Origin: Novosphingobium sp. | GTDB taxonomy: Bacteria; Pseudomonadota; Alphaproteobacteria; Sphingomonadales; Sphingomonadaceae | Assembly: GCF_027531025.1 (NCBI RefSeq) | Contig: NZ_JAPZQX010000003.1 | Span: 310,001-374,000, forward strand | Reading direction: 5' to 3' | DNA length: 64,000 nucleotides | Part shown: one piece after another, positions 35,330 through 43,174 of the stretch | Numbering within the stretch: the stretch's first letter is position 1 | Layout: each line of letters starts with the position of its first letter | Translations under genes and position numbers: made by a program | The notes under the pieces: generated by a model | What the model was told of the DNA's origin: nothing | The model's database searches: none | What the model saw: the letters and a program-made list of their open reading frames with translations, nothing else

Positions 35330-36298
35330 CTACCCCGCAAACCGGTCCGTCGCGCGAACCAGTCCGTCGGTGATGCCCGGCTCGCTGAACAGGTGGCCGC
35401 CATCGGGGACGATCTGCAGGTCCACTTCTGGCCAGGCCTTTTTCAAAGCCCAGGCCGCCGCCGGGGGCGTGCAGCAATCGTGCCGCCCCTGGACGATGAT
35501 CCCCGGAATGCCGCGCAGGGTGGCGGCGGCGCGTTCCAGCAATTCGCCTTCCTTCAGCCAGCACTGATGGCGGAAATAGTGGTTCTCGATCCGCGCAGTG
35601 GCCACGGCATTGTCGCCTTCGGCCATGTGATCAACCGTCTCGGTGGACGGCAGCAGGGTGACCGTCACGCCTTCCCAGCGGTTCCACGCGGCCGCGGCGG
35701 CGCGGCGCACGGCGGGATCGGGATCGTCGAGCAGGGCCCAATAGGCCTCAGTCATATCCTCGCCCGCGCGCCCGTTCACATGGGCTACGAAGCGATCCCA
35801 CTCTTCGGGATAGAGCTCGCTGGCGCCAAAGCGGGTAAGCCATTCCAGTTCCTTGCGGCCGGACAGGAAGATCCCGCGCAAGATCAGTTCGGTCACGCGA
35901 TGCGGGTGGGTGACGGCATAGGAGAGCGCGAGGGTCGAGCCCCACGAGCCGCCGAAGACCTGCCATTGTTCATGCCCGCACAGTTCCCGCAGGCGCTCGA
36001 TATCGGCGACGAGGTGCCAGGTGGTATTGGCCTCGAGGCTGGCAAAGGGCGAGGACCGCCCGCAGCCGCGCTGGTCGAACAGCAGCACGTCATAGCGCGC
36101 CGGATCCCACTGGCGGCGATGGTTGTCGCTGCAGCCGCCGCCGGGGCCGCCGTGGAGCATGACCGCCGGCTTGGCGCCGGGCGTGCCGCAGCGCTCCCAG
36201 TAGAGCGTGTGGCCATCGCCCACGTCGAGCATCCCGCTCGCATAGGGTTCGATCGGCGGATAGAGCGTGCGGCGTCCGTCAGTCATTGTTTCGGTCAT
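35330..36298 (-). CDS. pip: Prolyl aminopeptidase (proline iminopeptidase)
   Basis: A 322-residue alpha/beta-hydrolase that removes N-terminal proline from peptides. The oxyanion region HGGPGGGCS (about residues 49-57), the DQRGCGRSSP motif characteristic of this peptidase family, the nucleophile elbow GGSWGSTLAL (Ser) and the late QGRHDCCTPP (Asp) and DGGHLFSEPG (His) complete the triad. The start overlaps the stop of the upstream hydrolase gene (ATGA). No signal peptide. It lies in the block separating trpE from trpG. Confidence 0.93.
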   Translation of the reverse strand: MTETMTDGRRTLYPPIEPYASGMLDVGDGHTLYWERCGTPGAKPAVMLHGGPGGGCSDNHRRQWDPARYDVLLFDQRGCGRSSPFASLEANTTWHLVADIERLRELCGHEQWQVFGGSWGSTLALSYAVTHPHRVTELILRGIFLSGRKELEWLTRFGASELYPEEWDRFVAHVNGRAGEDMTEAYWALLDDPDPAVRRAAAAAWNRWEGVTVTLLPSTETVDHMAEGDNAVATARIENHYFRHQCWLKEGELLERAAATLRGIPGIIVQGRHDCCTPPAAAWALKKAWPEVDLQIVPDGGHLFSEPGITDGLVRATDRFAG

Positions 36299-37365
36299 TT
36301 CTGGCTCATCAGCTTGGCGAGGTCAGCCTTCCAGAACTTCGCCCAGGTGTGGGTGCCGTGGCCCTTGGTATCCGGGCTGAACGGCAACAGCTTGAACCGC
36401 GCCTTCGGCATCAGCTTGGCGTGCTGCTGGGCCAGGCCGAATTCGGGCGGATTGATGAAATCGTCGCTGCTGTTGATCCACAGCACCGGCACCGTGATCT
36501 TCGCCAGGTTCGGCGCGGGGTTGTAATCGCGCGAGCTGTCAATCTGGTAGATCTGGTCATTGGCGTCGGCAGCGTTCCTGGCGCTGGCGGCATAGGCGGC
36601 ATTCAGCGCAGCCACCGCCTTTTCGCGGGTCGGGTATTCGTTCTGCAGCGCCCAGGCGTTCGCCCCGGCGATGATCGACAGGTACCGCGCGGTGCGCAGG
36701 CCGCTTTCCGGAGGGCTGGTGTAATTGCCGCCGTTCCAGGCGGGATCGGCCTTGATCGCGTCGATCGACATCTGCCGCCACATCCGGTTGCGCCCGGCGA
36801 TTTCCATCGCGTTGCAGGCAAACGGGGCGAGGCGTTCGGCAAAGCCGGGGCGGGTGGTGCCCCAGACGAAGGCGTGCATGCAGCCCATCGAGGTGCCGAG
36901 GATCAGCTTGAGCTTCTTCACGCCCAGCCCCTCGGTCAGCAGCCGTTCCTGCGCCGCCACCATGTCGGCACAGTTATAGCGCGGGAAAGCCATGCGCAGG
37001 CCATCGCTGGGCTTGCCGCTTTTGCCGTGGCCGATGTTGTCGGGCAGGATCACGTAATACTTCGCCAGATCGAGCGGTTGGCCGGGGCCGAACAGCTCAT
37101 CGGCAAACTGGGGCCGGAAGAACTGGTGGCCCGAACCGCCGGTTCCGTGCAGCACCATCACCGCGTTCTCGATCTCGCCCGCGGCATTGCGGCGCGGCGT
37201 GCCCAGCGTGGTGACATGCATGTTGAGATCGAGCTTGCCGCCTTCGGCAAAGGCGAAATCCTTGAGCACGACGGTCCGCTCGCTCGCTTGCGCGCGCCAG
37301 TCGGTCTGCTGGGCAGCGGCAGGGGTGGCGATCAGGGCGAGCAGGGGAAGCAGGTACTTGCGCAT
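36295..37365 (-). CDS. Secreted alpha/beta hydrolase, homoserine acetyltransferase (MetX)-like
   Basis: A 356-residue protein from the ATG at 37365 (a GTG two codons earlier is the alternative). It has a clear signal peptide ending ATPAAAQ, so it acts outside the cytoplasm. The fold resembles the MetX-type branch: LHGTGGSGHQFFRPQF, ILPDNIGHGKSGKPSDGLR, nucleophile elbow LGTSMGCMHAFVWG, and near the end WINSSDDFINPPE (Asp) and KGHGTHTWA (His). True MetX enzymes are cytoplasmic acyltransferases, so this is more likely a periplasmic hydrolase of unknown substrate. It overlaps pip by 4 bp. Confidence 0.8.
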   Translation of the reverse strand: MRKYLLPLLALIATPAAAQQTDWRAQASERTVVLKDFAFAEGGKLDLNMHVTTLGTPRRNAAGEIENAVMVLHGTGGSGHQFFRPQFADELFGPGQPLDLAKYYVILPDNIGHGKSGKPSDGLRMAFPRYNCADMVAAQERLLTEGLGVKKLKLILGTSMGCMHAFVWGTTRPGFAERLAPFACNAMEIAGRNRMWRQMSIDAIKADPAWNGGNYTSPPESGLRTARYLSIIAGANAWALQNEYPTREKAVAALNAAYAASARNAADANDQIYQIDSSRDYNPAPNLAKITVPVLWINSSDDFINPPEFGLAQQHAKLMPKARFKLLPFSPDTKGHGTHTWAKFWKADLAKLMSQK

Positions 37366-37372
37366 GGACACC

Positions 37373-37981
37373 TCAAGCCAGCAGCCAATCAGTTACCAGG
37401 TACTCATAGTCGACATACGGAATGTCGTTGGCGTCGTAGCCTTTTTCTGCGGCCAGTTGGGGTAGCTCAGCTCGAAATCGGTTCAAGAGTTCCGCGATAG
37501 CTAAGTCGGTAATCAGCCTGCGCCGAGAAGCATTGGCAAGCCAGTTTCTAACCCCTCGAGCCAGCAGAATCTGGTCACCGCCATGCGGGGTTATATCCAT
37601 GCCGTTCAAATCCGAGAGAAACCGCTGATACCGATAGGGTTCCGTATCGAACACAAGAACCCGCTTTTTGGAGTGGTCATCACCGCCAAACTGCTTGGCT
37701 GCAAGAAACAGGCCTAATTCGAATGGCATATTGAAACGAGGAAGTCCGAACACCGGATCTAGCTCGGTTCTCGAGATGTCGTGGATCCCATACCTGCATT
37801 CGCCAATAATGCGCATGATCTTGTCGAAGCGAGTGTCGCCTGCGTCATCCAGTTCTTTTGCTGACCTGGGACGGAAACCGCACGCAAAGACCGTAAACAC
37901 AATTGCCTTGAACAGCGGATCATACTCCGCGTCGAACGGGCAGTTTATGAAAACGTCATCCGGAGAAGATACGAGACTCAA
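37373..37981 (-). CDS. TIR/SLOG-like nucleotide-binding-fold protein, putative defence effector
   Basis: A 202-residue soluble protein of visibly lower GC than its neighbours. The pattern DVFINCPFDAEYDPLF, then ECRYGIHDISRTELD, then RFNMPFELGLFLAAK, then RVLVFDTE fits a TIR/SLOG-type Rossmannoid fold. The Glu of the FELG motif sits where TIR NADases and nucleoside deoxyribosyltransferase-like proteins keep their catalytic Glu. The likely start is TTG at 37981; its TTGA overlap with the stop of a 50-aa ORF upstream implies translational coupling. The assignment is by pattern only; a metabolic nucleotide-processing role is the alternative. It lies 7 bp before the MetX-like gene. Confidence 0.7.
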   Translation of the reverse strand: MSLVSSPDDVFINCPFDAEYDPLFKAIVFTVFACGFRPRSAKELDDAGDTRFDKIMRIIGECRYGIHDISRTELDPVFGLPRFNMPFELGLFLAAKQFGGDDHSKKRVLVFDTEPYRYQRFLSDLNGMDITPHGGDQILLARGVRNWLANASRRRLITDLAIAELLNRFRAELPQLAAEKGYDANDIPYVDYEYLVTDWLLA

Positions 37982-38130
37982 CGGCGCTCTTGTTCAGAGC
38001 TATTTGAATTGTCAGGACGCAGCGCAGGTGTCTTACGGCTGGCCACTGGTTTCAGAACGAAAAGTCCTGTCGTGCGGCTACGGCCAAGGCGCTTCGCTTT
38101 GCGAGATGGTTTGATTGCGCGAGAAGCCAT
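37978..38130 (-). CDS. Small basic protein (50 aa) coupled to the TIR-like gene
   Basis: A 50-codon ORF from ATG 38130 to the TGA ending at 37978, whose stop overlaps the TTG start of the TIR-like gene (TTGA). It encodes a very basic protein: 14 of 50 residues are Arg or Lys, with MASRAIKPSRKAKRLGRSR at the N terminus, then TTGLFVLKPVASRK and a polar tail NSNSSEQERR. No ribosome binding site is evident. A promoter-like sequence places the transcript start at or next to the ATG, suggesting a leaderless message. It could be a regulator, antitoxin-like partner or nucleic-acid-binding adaptor of its neighbour. Its function is unknown. Confidence 0.6.
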   Translation of the reverse strand: MASRAIKPSRKAKRLGRSRTTGLFVLKPVASRKTPALRPDNSNSSEQERR

Positions 38131-38136
38131 TTCGGT

Positions 38137-38164
38137 AAGATACACTCTACCAATGAAAATTCAA
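38137..38164 (-). promoter_or_regulatory. Promoter of the small ORF / TIR-like cassette
   Basis: On the minus strand TTGAAT (38164-38159) and TATCTT (38142-38137) are spaced by 16 bases, a good sigma-70 match and much closer to consensus than the other promoters here. Transcription would begin about base 38130, at the ATG of the small ORF. It lies immediately after the trpE stop (38167), so the cassette need not rely on trp transcription. Confidence 0.6.
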
Positions 38165-38166
38165 GC

Positions 38167-39678
38167 TCACTGACCGAACTCCGCTTCGCCCGCCACGCGC
38201 ACCGCCTCGCGTGCCGCAGCGATCAGGGCGCCGGCCTTGGCCTCGCATTCGCGCTGTTCGTATTCGGGGGTGCTGTCCGCCACGATCCCCGCCCCGGCCT
38301 GGACGTGGAGCATGCCGTCCTTGACTACTCCGGTGCGCAGCACGATGCAGGAATCGAGGCTGCCGTCGGGCGCGAAATAGCCGACGCCGCCCGCATAGGC
38401 GCCGCGCGTTTCGGGCTCCAACTCGGCAATGATCTCGCAGGCCCGCACCTTGGGCGCGCCGCTGACGGTGCCAGCCGGGAACCCTGCGAACATGGCATCG
38501 ATCGCATCGTGCTTCGTGCTGTCCAGCCGCCCGACCACGTTGGAGACGATGTGCATCACGTGGCTGTAGCGTTCGATCGTATAGCTTTCGGTGACCTGCA
38601 CCGTGCCCGCTTCGGCCACGCGGCCGACATCGTTGCGGCCGAGGTCGAGCAGCATCAGGTGCTCGGCGCGCTCCTTGGGATCGGCCAGCAGGCTCAGCTC
38701 GTTCTCGCGGTCTTCCTCGGCCGTCTTGCCGCGCGGGCGAGTCCCGGCGATCGGGCGGATGGTCACTTCGCCATCTCGCACCCGGACCAGGATTTCCGGG
38801 CTGGAGCCGGTCAGGGCAAAGCCGGGCAGGTCAAGGAAATAGAGGAAGGGCGAGGGGTTGACCCGGCGCAGCGCGCGGTAAAGGTCCAGCGGCGGCAGGG
38901 TGAAGGGCGTGGTGAAGCGCTGGGCCAGCACCACCTGGAAAATGTCCCCGGCGGCGATGTAGTCTTGCGCCTTCAGCACCATCTGCTCGTACTGGCCCGG
39001 CGCCAGCACAGGCTGAAGCGCGGGAACCGGCAGGTCCGCCGCGCGGGTCGCGGCCGGGGGTGCCCCGGCAAGGCGCGCAAGAGCGGCCTCGATCCGTTCG
39101 CTCGCCCGCTCGACCGCGCGTTCGGGCGCCTCGCTGCCGGGCCAGACCGGGGCCACGGTGAACAGTTCGTCGGACAGGCGATCGAACACCAGCAGCACCG
39201 TGGGCCGTACGAACAGCATGTCGGGCAGGTCCAGCGCGTTGGGCGCCGGGCGCGGCAAGGTTTCGATCAGGCCAAAGGTTTCATAGCCGAAATAGCCGAC
39301 CAGGCAGGCCAGCGCCGGGGGCAGCTCGGCCGGCACGTCGATCCGGCAGGCGTTCACCAGCGCGCGCAGTTCATCGAGGCTGCCGCCGGTCAGCGGCGCG
39401 AAGGCGGCGGGATCGGTCTGCCAGTTGCGGTTGATTTCCGCGCTGTTGCCGCTGGCGCGGAACACCAGGTCGGGATCGAGGCCCAGCAGGCTGTAGCGCC
39501 CGCGCACTTCGCCGCCCTGAACCGATTCGAGCAGGAAATCGCCGCGCCCCGGTACGGTCAGCTTCAGCGCCGCGCCGACCGGGGTTTCGGTGTCGGCGAT
39601 CAGCCGCTGCCAGACCAGCGCGGGCTGCCCATCGGCCAGGGCCGCCAGCGCTGCCGCGCGATTGAGCAAGCCCGCCAT
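38167..39678 (-). CDS. trpE: Anthranilate synthase component I
   Basis: A 503-residue chorismate-utilising enzyme that makes anthranilate with ammonia from TrpG. The tryptophan-binding feedback region LLESVQGGEVRGRYSLLG is in the N-terminal part. The catalytic core has YIAAGDIFQVVLAQRF, LTGSSPEILVRV, RPIAGTRPRG, LLDLGRNDVGRVA, FPAGTVSGAPKVRACEII and QAGAGIVADSTPEYE. It is 10 bp downstream of the ppiD-like gene. Its partner trpG lies beyond an inserted block, so TrpE and TrpG are no longer adjacent. Confidence 0.96.
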   Translation of the reverse strand: MAGLLNRAAALAALADGQPALVWQRLIADTETPVGAALKLTVPGRGDFLLESVQGGEVRGRYSLLGLDPDLVFRASGNSAEINRNWQTDPAAFAPLTGGSLDELRALVNACRIDVPAELPPALACLVGYFGYETFGLIETLPRPAPNALDLPDMLFVRPTVLLVFDRLSDELFTVAPVWPGSEAPERAVERASERIEAALARLAGAPPAATRAADLPVPALQPVLAPGQYEQMVLKAQDYIAAGDIFQVVLAQRFTTPFTLPPLDLYRALRRVNPSPFLYFLDLPGFALTGSSPEILVRVRDGEVTIRPIAGTRPRGKTAEEDRENELSLLADPKERAEHLMLLDLGRNDVGRVAEAGTVQVTESYTIERYSHVMHIVSNVVGRLDSTKHDAIDAMFAGFPAGTVSGAPKVRACEIIAELEPETRGAYAGGVGYFAPDGSLDSCIVLRTGVVKDGMLHVQAGAGIVADSTPEYEQRECEAKAGALIAAAREAVRVAGEAEFGQ

Positions 39679-39688
39679 CGCCGCTGCT

Positions 39689-41620
39689 TCAGTTGCCGCG
39701 CAGGCGCGACTTGCTGCCGTCGATCGCGGGCTCGTTGCGCTTCACGCCAACGTCGTTCCGCATCGCCGCTCGCAGCGCCTGGGAGTATTCCTGGGCGGTG
39801 ACCTGGGCGATGGTCCGGCGGAAATCGGGCAGGCGGGCATCGTTGGCTTCGACCTTGCCGGGGATCACCTCGTTGACCTTGACCACGTACCAGCCGCGAT
39901 TGCGCGGCGCACCCATCAGCTTGACCTGGCCCTTGGCGATCGCGAACAACATGGCGAGCGGCGGCGGGGTCTGCTGGCCCATGGCCTGGATCTGCTCGCG
40001 CGGCATGTCGATCCGGTCGACCGGGGGCAGCGGCAGGCCAAGCGAGTCCAGGGCCGTGCCCAGGTCCGTGCCCTTGCGCACCATGGCTTCAACCTTCTGC
40101 GCGGCGGCCTTGGCGGCAATGTTGCCCTTGGCCAGCTGGTATTCCGCGAGGGCCTGGGCGCGCACTTCCGCCAGCGGCGGCGGCGCGGCAGGGGCGATCT
40201 GGGCCACGTCGAACACCACGAAGCGTTTGCCCGGCTCGATTTCGGCCAATTGCGGCTGGCCTTCGCCTTCCATCGCAAAGGCGGTGGAGATGACCCGGGC
40301 AAGGTCAGCCGGGGCGGTGGCGCCTTCCTGGCCGAATACCCGGCCATCGGCCAGCAGCGGTGCGGTTTCGGTCAGGGTCAAGCCCAGTTCCTTGGCCACG
40401 TCGCCCAGGGTCGAGCCATTGTCGAATTCGTCTTCGATCCCGGCGGAGAAATCGGTCAGCGCGGCGCGGCGCTTTTCAACGGCCAGTTCGGCCACCAGTT
40501 CGGCGCGAGCCTGGTCCAGCGTCTTGCCGGCCTTGCCCTCGATCGCGTCGACCCGCACCAGGACCCAGCCCAGCGGGGCGCGGATCGGGCCAAGCACCTT
40601 GCCCTGCGGCGCGGCAAAGGCGGCATCGGCCACCGCCTGCGAGGACTGGCTGGCCAGCGCGCGCTGGGTCAGCGGTGCCAGCTTGGCCACGCTGAGGCCC
40701 TTGGTCGCGGCCACGGCATCAAGCGACTTGCCGGCCGCTTCGGTCAGCGCCGCCTTGGCGGCAGCTTCGGTCGGCAGGATCAGCTGGCTGATCCGGCGGC
40801 TTTCGCTGGCTTCGTACTTTGCCCTGTTGGCGTTGTAACGCGCGGCGATTTCGGCCTCGGTCGGGGCGGGCACGGTCTTCAGCACGGCATCGGTGAAGGT
40901 GGCGTAACGGATCACGCGCCGTTCAGGGCGCAGGTAATCGCCCTGGTTGGCGGCGTACCAGGTGGCCAGCTCGCTCTCGCTCGGCACGGTCTTGGGGGCG
41001 AACAGCGCGGCGGGCAGCAGCCCGATCGCGCCGGTGCGACGTTCGGTCACCACGGCGGCATAGCGCATGGCCAGGTCATTCGGCACGGCAATGCCCAGGT
41101 CGGCATTGATCAGCAGCTGCCGGGCCAGCAGCGACTGGCGCAATTCGCGCCGCAGCTGGGCATCGGTCAGCTGACGCTGGCTGAGGAAGGCCTGGTAAAG
41201 CTGGTCGCTGACCTTGCCATCGGGCCCCTGCACATCGGGCAGCTTGGCGATTTCGCTGTCGATCAGCCGATCGCCCACCAGTACCCCGTGCTTGCGGCCG
41301 AATTCGGTGATCGCGGCGAGGTCGATCACGTTGCGCACCACCTGGTCGAACCCGCCCTGGGCGATGAACTCCCGCATGGTGATGGTCGGCTGTTCGCGCC
41401 GCAGGTTCTCCACTGCGCTGCTGACGGCCCGTTCAAGATCGACCGTATCGACCCGTGCCTTGCCGACGGTAGCTGCCCGGTCGCCCCCGGCCACGCCGCC
41501 GAAGTTGCCGACGTTCGAAATGTCGCCCGCCGCAAAGGCCAGCGCGATCAGGCCGAGAAACGCCATGGCCAGCCCGAGACCAAGCTTTGATCCGAAGGAC
41601 TTGCGGAAAAACTGCAGCAT
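39689..41620 (-). CDS. PpiD/SurA-type membrane-anchored peptidyl-prolyl isomerase
   Basis: A 643-residue protein anchored by an N-terminal TM helix (about residues 13-32, after MLQFFRKSFGSK), with a long periplasmic part. The SurA-N-like helical region (REFIAQGGFDQVVRNVIDLAAITEFGRKHGV) and parvulin-type segments (PQGKVLGPIRAPLGWVLVRV, RGWYVVKVNEVIPG) mark it as a periplasmic foldase helping secreted and outer-membrane proteins fold. I chose ATG 41620 because MLQFFRKSF is the family start. Operon with trpE, a known sphingomonad arrangement as far as I recall. Confidence 0.9.
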   Translation of the reverse strand: MLQFFRKSFGSKLGLGLAMAFLGLIALAFAAGDISNVGNFGGVAGGDRAATVGKARVDTVDLERAVSSAVENLRREQPTITMREFIAQGGFDQVVRNVIDLAAITEFGRKHGVLVGDRLIDSEIAKLPDVQGPDGKVSDQLYQAFLSQRQLTDAQLRRELRQSLLARQLLINADLGIAVPNDLAMRYAAVVTERRTGAIGLLPAALFAPKTVPSESELATWYAANQGDYLRPERRVIRYATFTDAVLKTVPAPTEAEIAARYNANRAKYEASESRRISQLILPTEAAAKAALTEAAGKSLDAVAATKGLSVAKLAPLTQRALASQSSQAVADAAFAAPQGKVLGPIRAPLGWVLVRVDAIEGKAGKTLDQARAELVAELAVEKRRAALTDFSAGIEDEFDNGSTLGDVAKELGLTLTETAPLLADGRVFGQEGATAPADLARVISTAFAMEGEGQPQLAEIEPGKRFVVFDVAQIAPAAPPPLAEVRAQALAEYQLAKGNIAAKAAAQKVEAMVRKGTDLGTALDSLGLPLPPVDRIDMPREQIQAMGQQTPPPLAMLFAIAKGQVKLMGAPRNRGWYVVKVNEVIPGKVEANDARLPDFRRTIAQVTAQEYSQALRAAMRNDVGVKRNEPAIDGSKSRLRGN

Positions 41621-41765
41621 GCCAACTCGCCAGATTTGATTGTCAGCGCCCCCGTCGGACGTACCGCTGCGGGCTTTAGGCAGCAAATGCCGTGCGGGCA
41701 ATGGCGCATGGCAGATACCGGGGGGTGGCAAGGCGAAATTCGCACAGCCTGATCCACAGCCCGCT

Positions 41766-41794
41766 TTGACAATCGGCCCGCCGCTGGCCTAGGC
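41766..41794 (+). promoter_or_regulatory. Candidate tpiA promoter (TTGACA-N17-CTAGGC)
   Basis: A consensus -35 TTGACA (41766-41771) with a 17-base spacer to CTAGGC (41789-41794) in the 235-bp gap between the divergent ppiD-like gene and tpiA. Start of transcription would be near 41801, leaving a leader of about 55 bases. The -10 is weak by E. coli standards. Confidence 0.5.
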
Positions 41795-41855
41795 GCAAAG
41801 GCAACAGCGGGCGCGACCCGTGCAGTCAGAATCAGTCAGGCAGGATCCCCACACC

Positions 41856-42614
41856 ATGACCAACCGGCCCTTTGTCGTCGGCAACTGGAAGATGAACGGC
41901 CTGCGCGCCAACCTGGCCGAGGCGCGGGCGATTGATCGCGGCGCGGCCCGGCATCCCGGCGTGCGCGTGGCCATTGCCCCGCCGTTCACGCTGATTGCCG
42001 CCATGGCCGAACAGGCCGAAACCATGGCGATTGGTGGGCAGGATTGCCACGTGGCGGCCAGTGGCGCCCATACCGGCGATATCGGCGCGCCGATGCTGGC
42101 CGATGCCGGGGCGGTGTTCACCATCCTCGGCCACAGCGAGCGCCGGGCCAATCACGGCGAGAGCGATGCGCTGGTCCGGGCCAAGGCCGAAGCGGCGCTG
42201 GCTGCCGGCCTGGAAGTGATCGTCTGCGTGGGCGAGACCGAGGCCGAGCGCGATGCCGGGCAAGCCGAAGCTGTCGTCTGCGCCCAGCTCGATGGCTCGC
42301 TGCCAACCGGCGAGGGCGTGCCCGCGCGGGTCACCGTGGCTTACGAACCGGTCTGGGCGATCGGCACCGGGCGCGTGCCGTCGGTGGCCGATGTCGGCGC
42401 GATGCACCGCGCGATCCGGGCCCGGCTGCTGGCGATCTATGGCGAGGACGGGGCCGGTATCGCGATCCTCTATGGCGGGTCGGTCAATCCCGGCAACGCG
42501 GCCGAACTGATGGCGGCGGACGAAGTCGGCGGCGCCCTGGTTGGCGGGGCCAGCCTGACGGCGGAGAATTTCCTGCCGATCGTGCTGGCCGCGGCCGGTC
42601 CGCCCAGCGAGTAG
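41856..42614 (+). CDS. tpiA: Triosephosphate isomerase
   Basis: A 252-residue TIM-barrel enzyme interconverting dihydroxyacetone phosphate and glyceraldehyde 3-phosphate. Active-site parts are VGNWKMNG (Lys near residue 11), LGHSERR (His), and [14 protein letters not shown] (catalytic Glu plus flexible lid). The phosphate-binding [11 protein letters not shown] and GGASL segments are also seen. The ATG at 41856 gives the standard [12 protein letters not shown] start. It is followed by secG, a frequent bacterial pairing. Confidence 0.97.
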   Translation: MTNRPFVVGNWKMNGLRANLAEARAIDRGAARHPGVRVAIAPPFTLIAAMAEQAETMAIGGQDCHVAASGAHTGDIGAPMLADAGAVFTILGHSERRANHGESDALVRAKAEAALAAGLEVIVCVGETEAERDAGQAEAVVCAQLDGSLPTGEGVPARVTVAYEPVWAIGTGRVPSVADVGAMHRAIRARLLAIYGEDGAGIAILYGGSVNPGNAAELMAADEVGGALVGGASLTAENFLPIVLAAAGPPSE

Positions 42615-42645
42615 GCAACCCCTGCACCTTGCGCAGCGGGCCTTA

Positions 42646-42666
42646 GGCGCCTAGATGCGCCTTTCT
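42646..42666 (+). terminator. Weak terminator-like hairpin after tpiA
   Basis: GGCGC (42646-42650) pairs with GCGCC (42657-42661) around a 6-base loop, followed by TTTCT. The stem is only 5 bp, so termination is likely partial and secG may be read through. Confidence 0.35.
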
Positions 42667-42692
42667 CCAGTTTCTTCCAGCGGAAAGCCGCC

Positions 42693-43067
42693 ATGTCCTT
42701 GTTCATTTTCCTTACCGTTGTGCAGGCGATTGTCGCCGCGCTGCTGGTTGTCGTGATTCTGATGCAGAAGTCGGAAGGCGGCGGCCTGGGGGTAGGGGGC
42801 AACCCGTCGGGCCTGATGTCGGCGCGCGGGGCGGCGGATTTCCTGACCCGGACCACGGCGATCCTCGCCACGGTATTCGTGGTGCTATCGATCATTCTGG
42901 CCGCGATGGCGGCTGGCTCCACGTCGGGCGGGGGGCTTGATACCTCGCTCGATCGCACCGTTGCTCCGGCCGGACCGCCGGTCAGCAGCGATCCGCTGGC
43001 CGTGCCCGCCGCTCCGGCGGCTGCCCCGGCGGCCGATCCGCTCGCAGTCCCGCCCGCCAAGCAGTAA
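42693..43067 (+). CDS. secG: Preprotein translocase subunit SecG
   Basis: A 124-residue inner-membrane protein with two TM helices (about residues 1-25 and 52-72) separated by the conserved loop LMQKSEGGGLG, then GLMSARGAADFLTRTTA. It stimulates SecYE-mediated protein export. The C-terminal 45 residues are an Ala/Pro-rich tail typical of alphaproteobacterial SecG. It lies between tpiA and pyrG. Confidence 0.94.
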   Translation: MSLFIFLTVVQAIVAALLVVVILMQKSEGGGLGVGGNPSGLMSARGAADFLTRTTAILATVFVVLSIILAAMAAGSTSGGGLDTSLDRTVAPAGPPVSSDPLAVPAAPAAAPAADPLAVPPAKQ

Positions 43068-43135
43068 GCTGCAGCGGGCGGAGCCGCGCGGCGACCGCTC
43101 AATCTCTCTCAATTGTGGATTGCGGCAGGCAGCGC

Positions 43136-43164
43136 TTGCCCGCAGCCCCTGTTACGGCTTAAGG
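43136..43164 (+). promoter_or_regulatory. Candidate pyrG promoter (TTGCCC-N16-CTTAAG)
   Basis: TTGCCC at 43136-43141 and CTTAAG at 43158-43163, followed by GCGCGG. The start point would fall about 5 bases before the pyrG ATG (43175), giving a nearly leaderless message. Same pattern as upstream of kup and efp. Confidence 0.4.
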
Positions 43165-43174
43165 CGCGGCTCCC

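Noticed and set aside
36286..37500. 404-residue plus-strand open frame across the hydrolase gene
   Set aside because: Antisense shadow of the MetX-like gene, which has a signal peptide and catalytic triad. No recognisable motif on the plus strand.
37668..38114. 148-residue plus-strand open frame opposite the TIR-like cassette
   Set aside because: No start signal or motif. The minus-strand reading has a promoter, gene coupling and family-like motifs.
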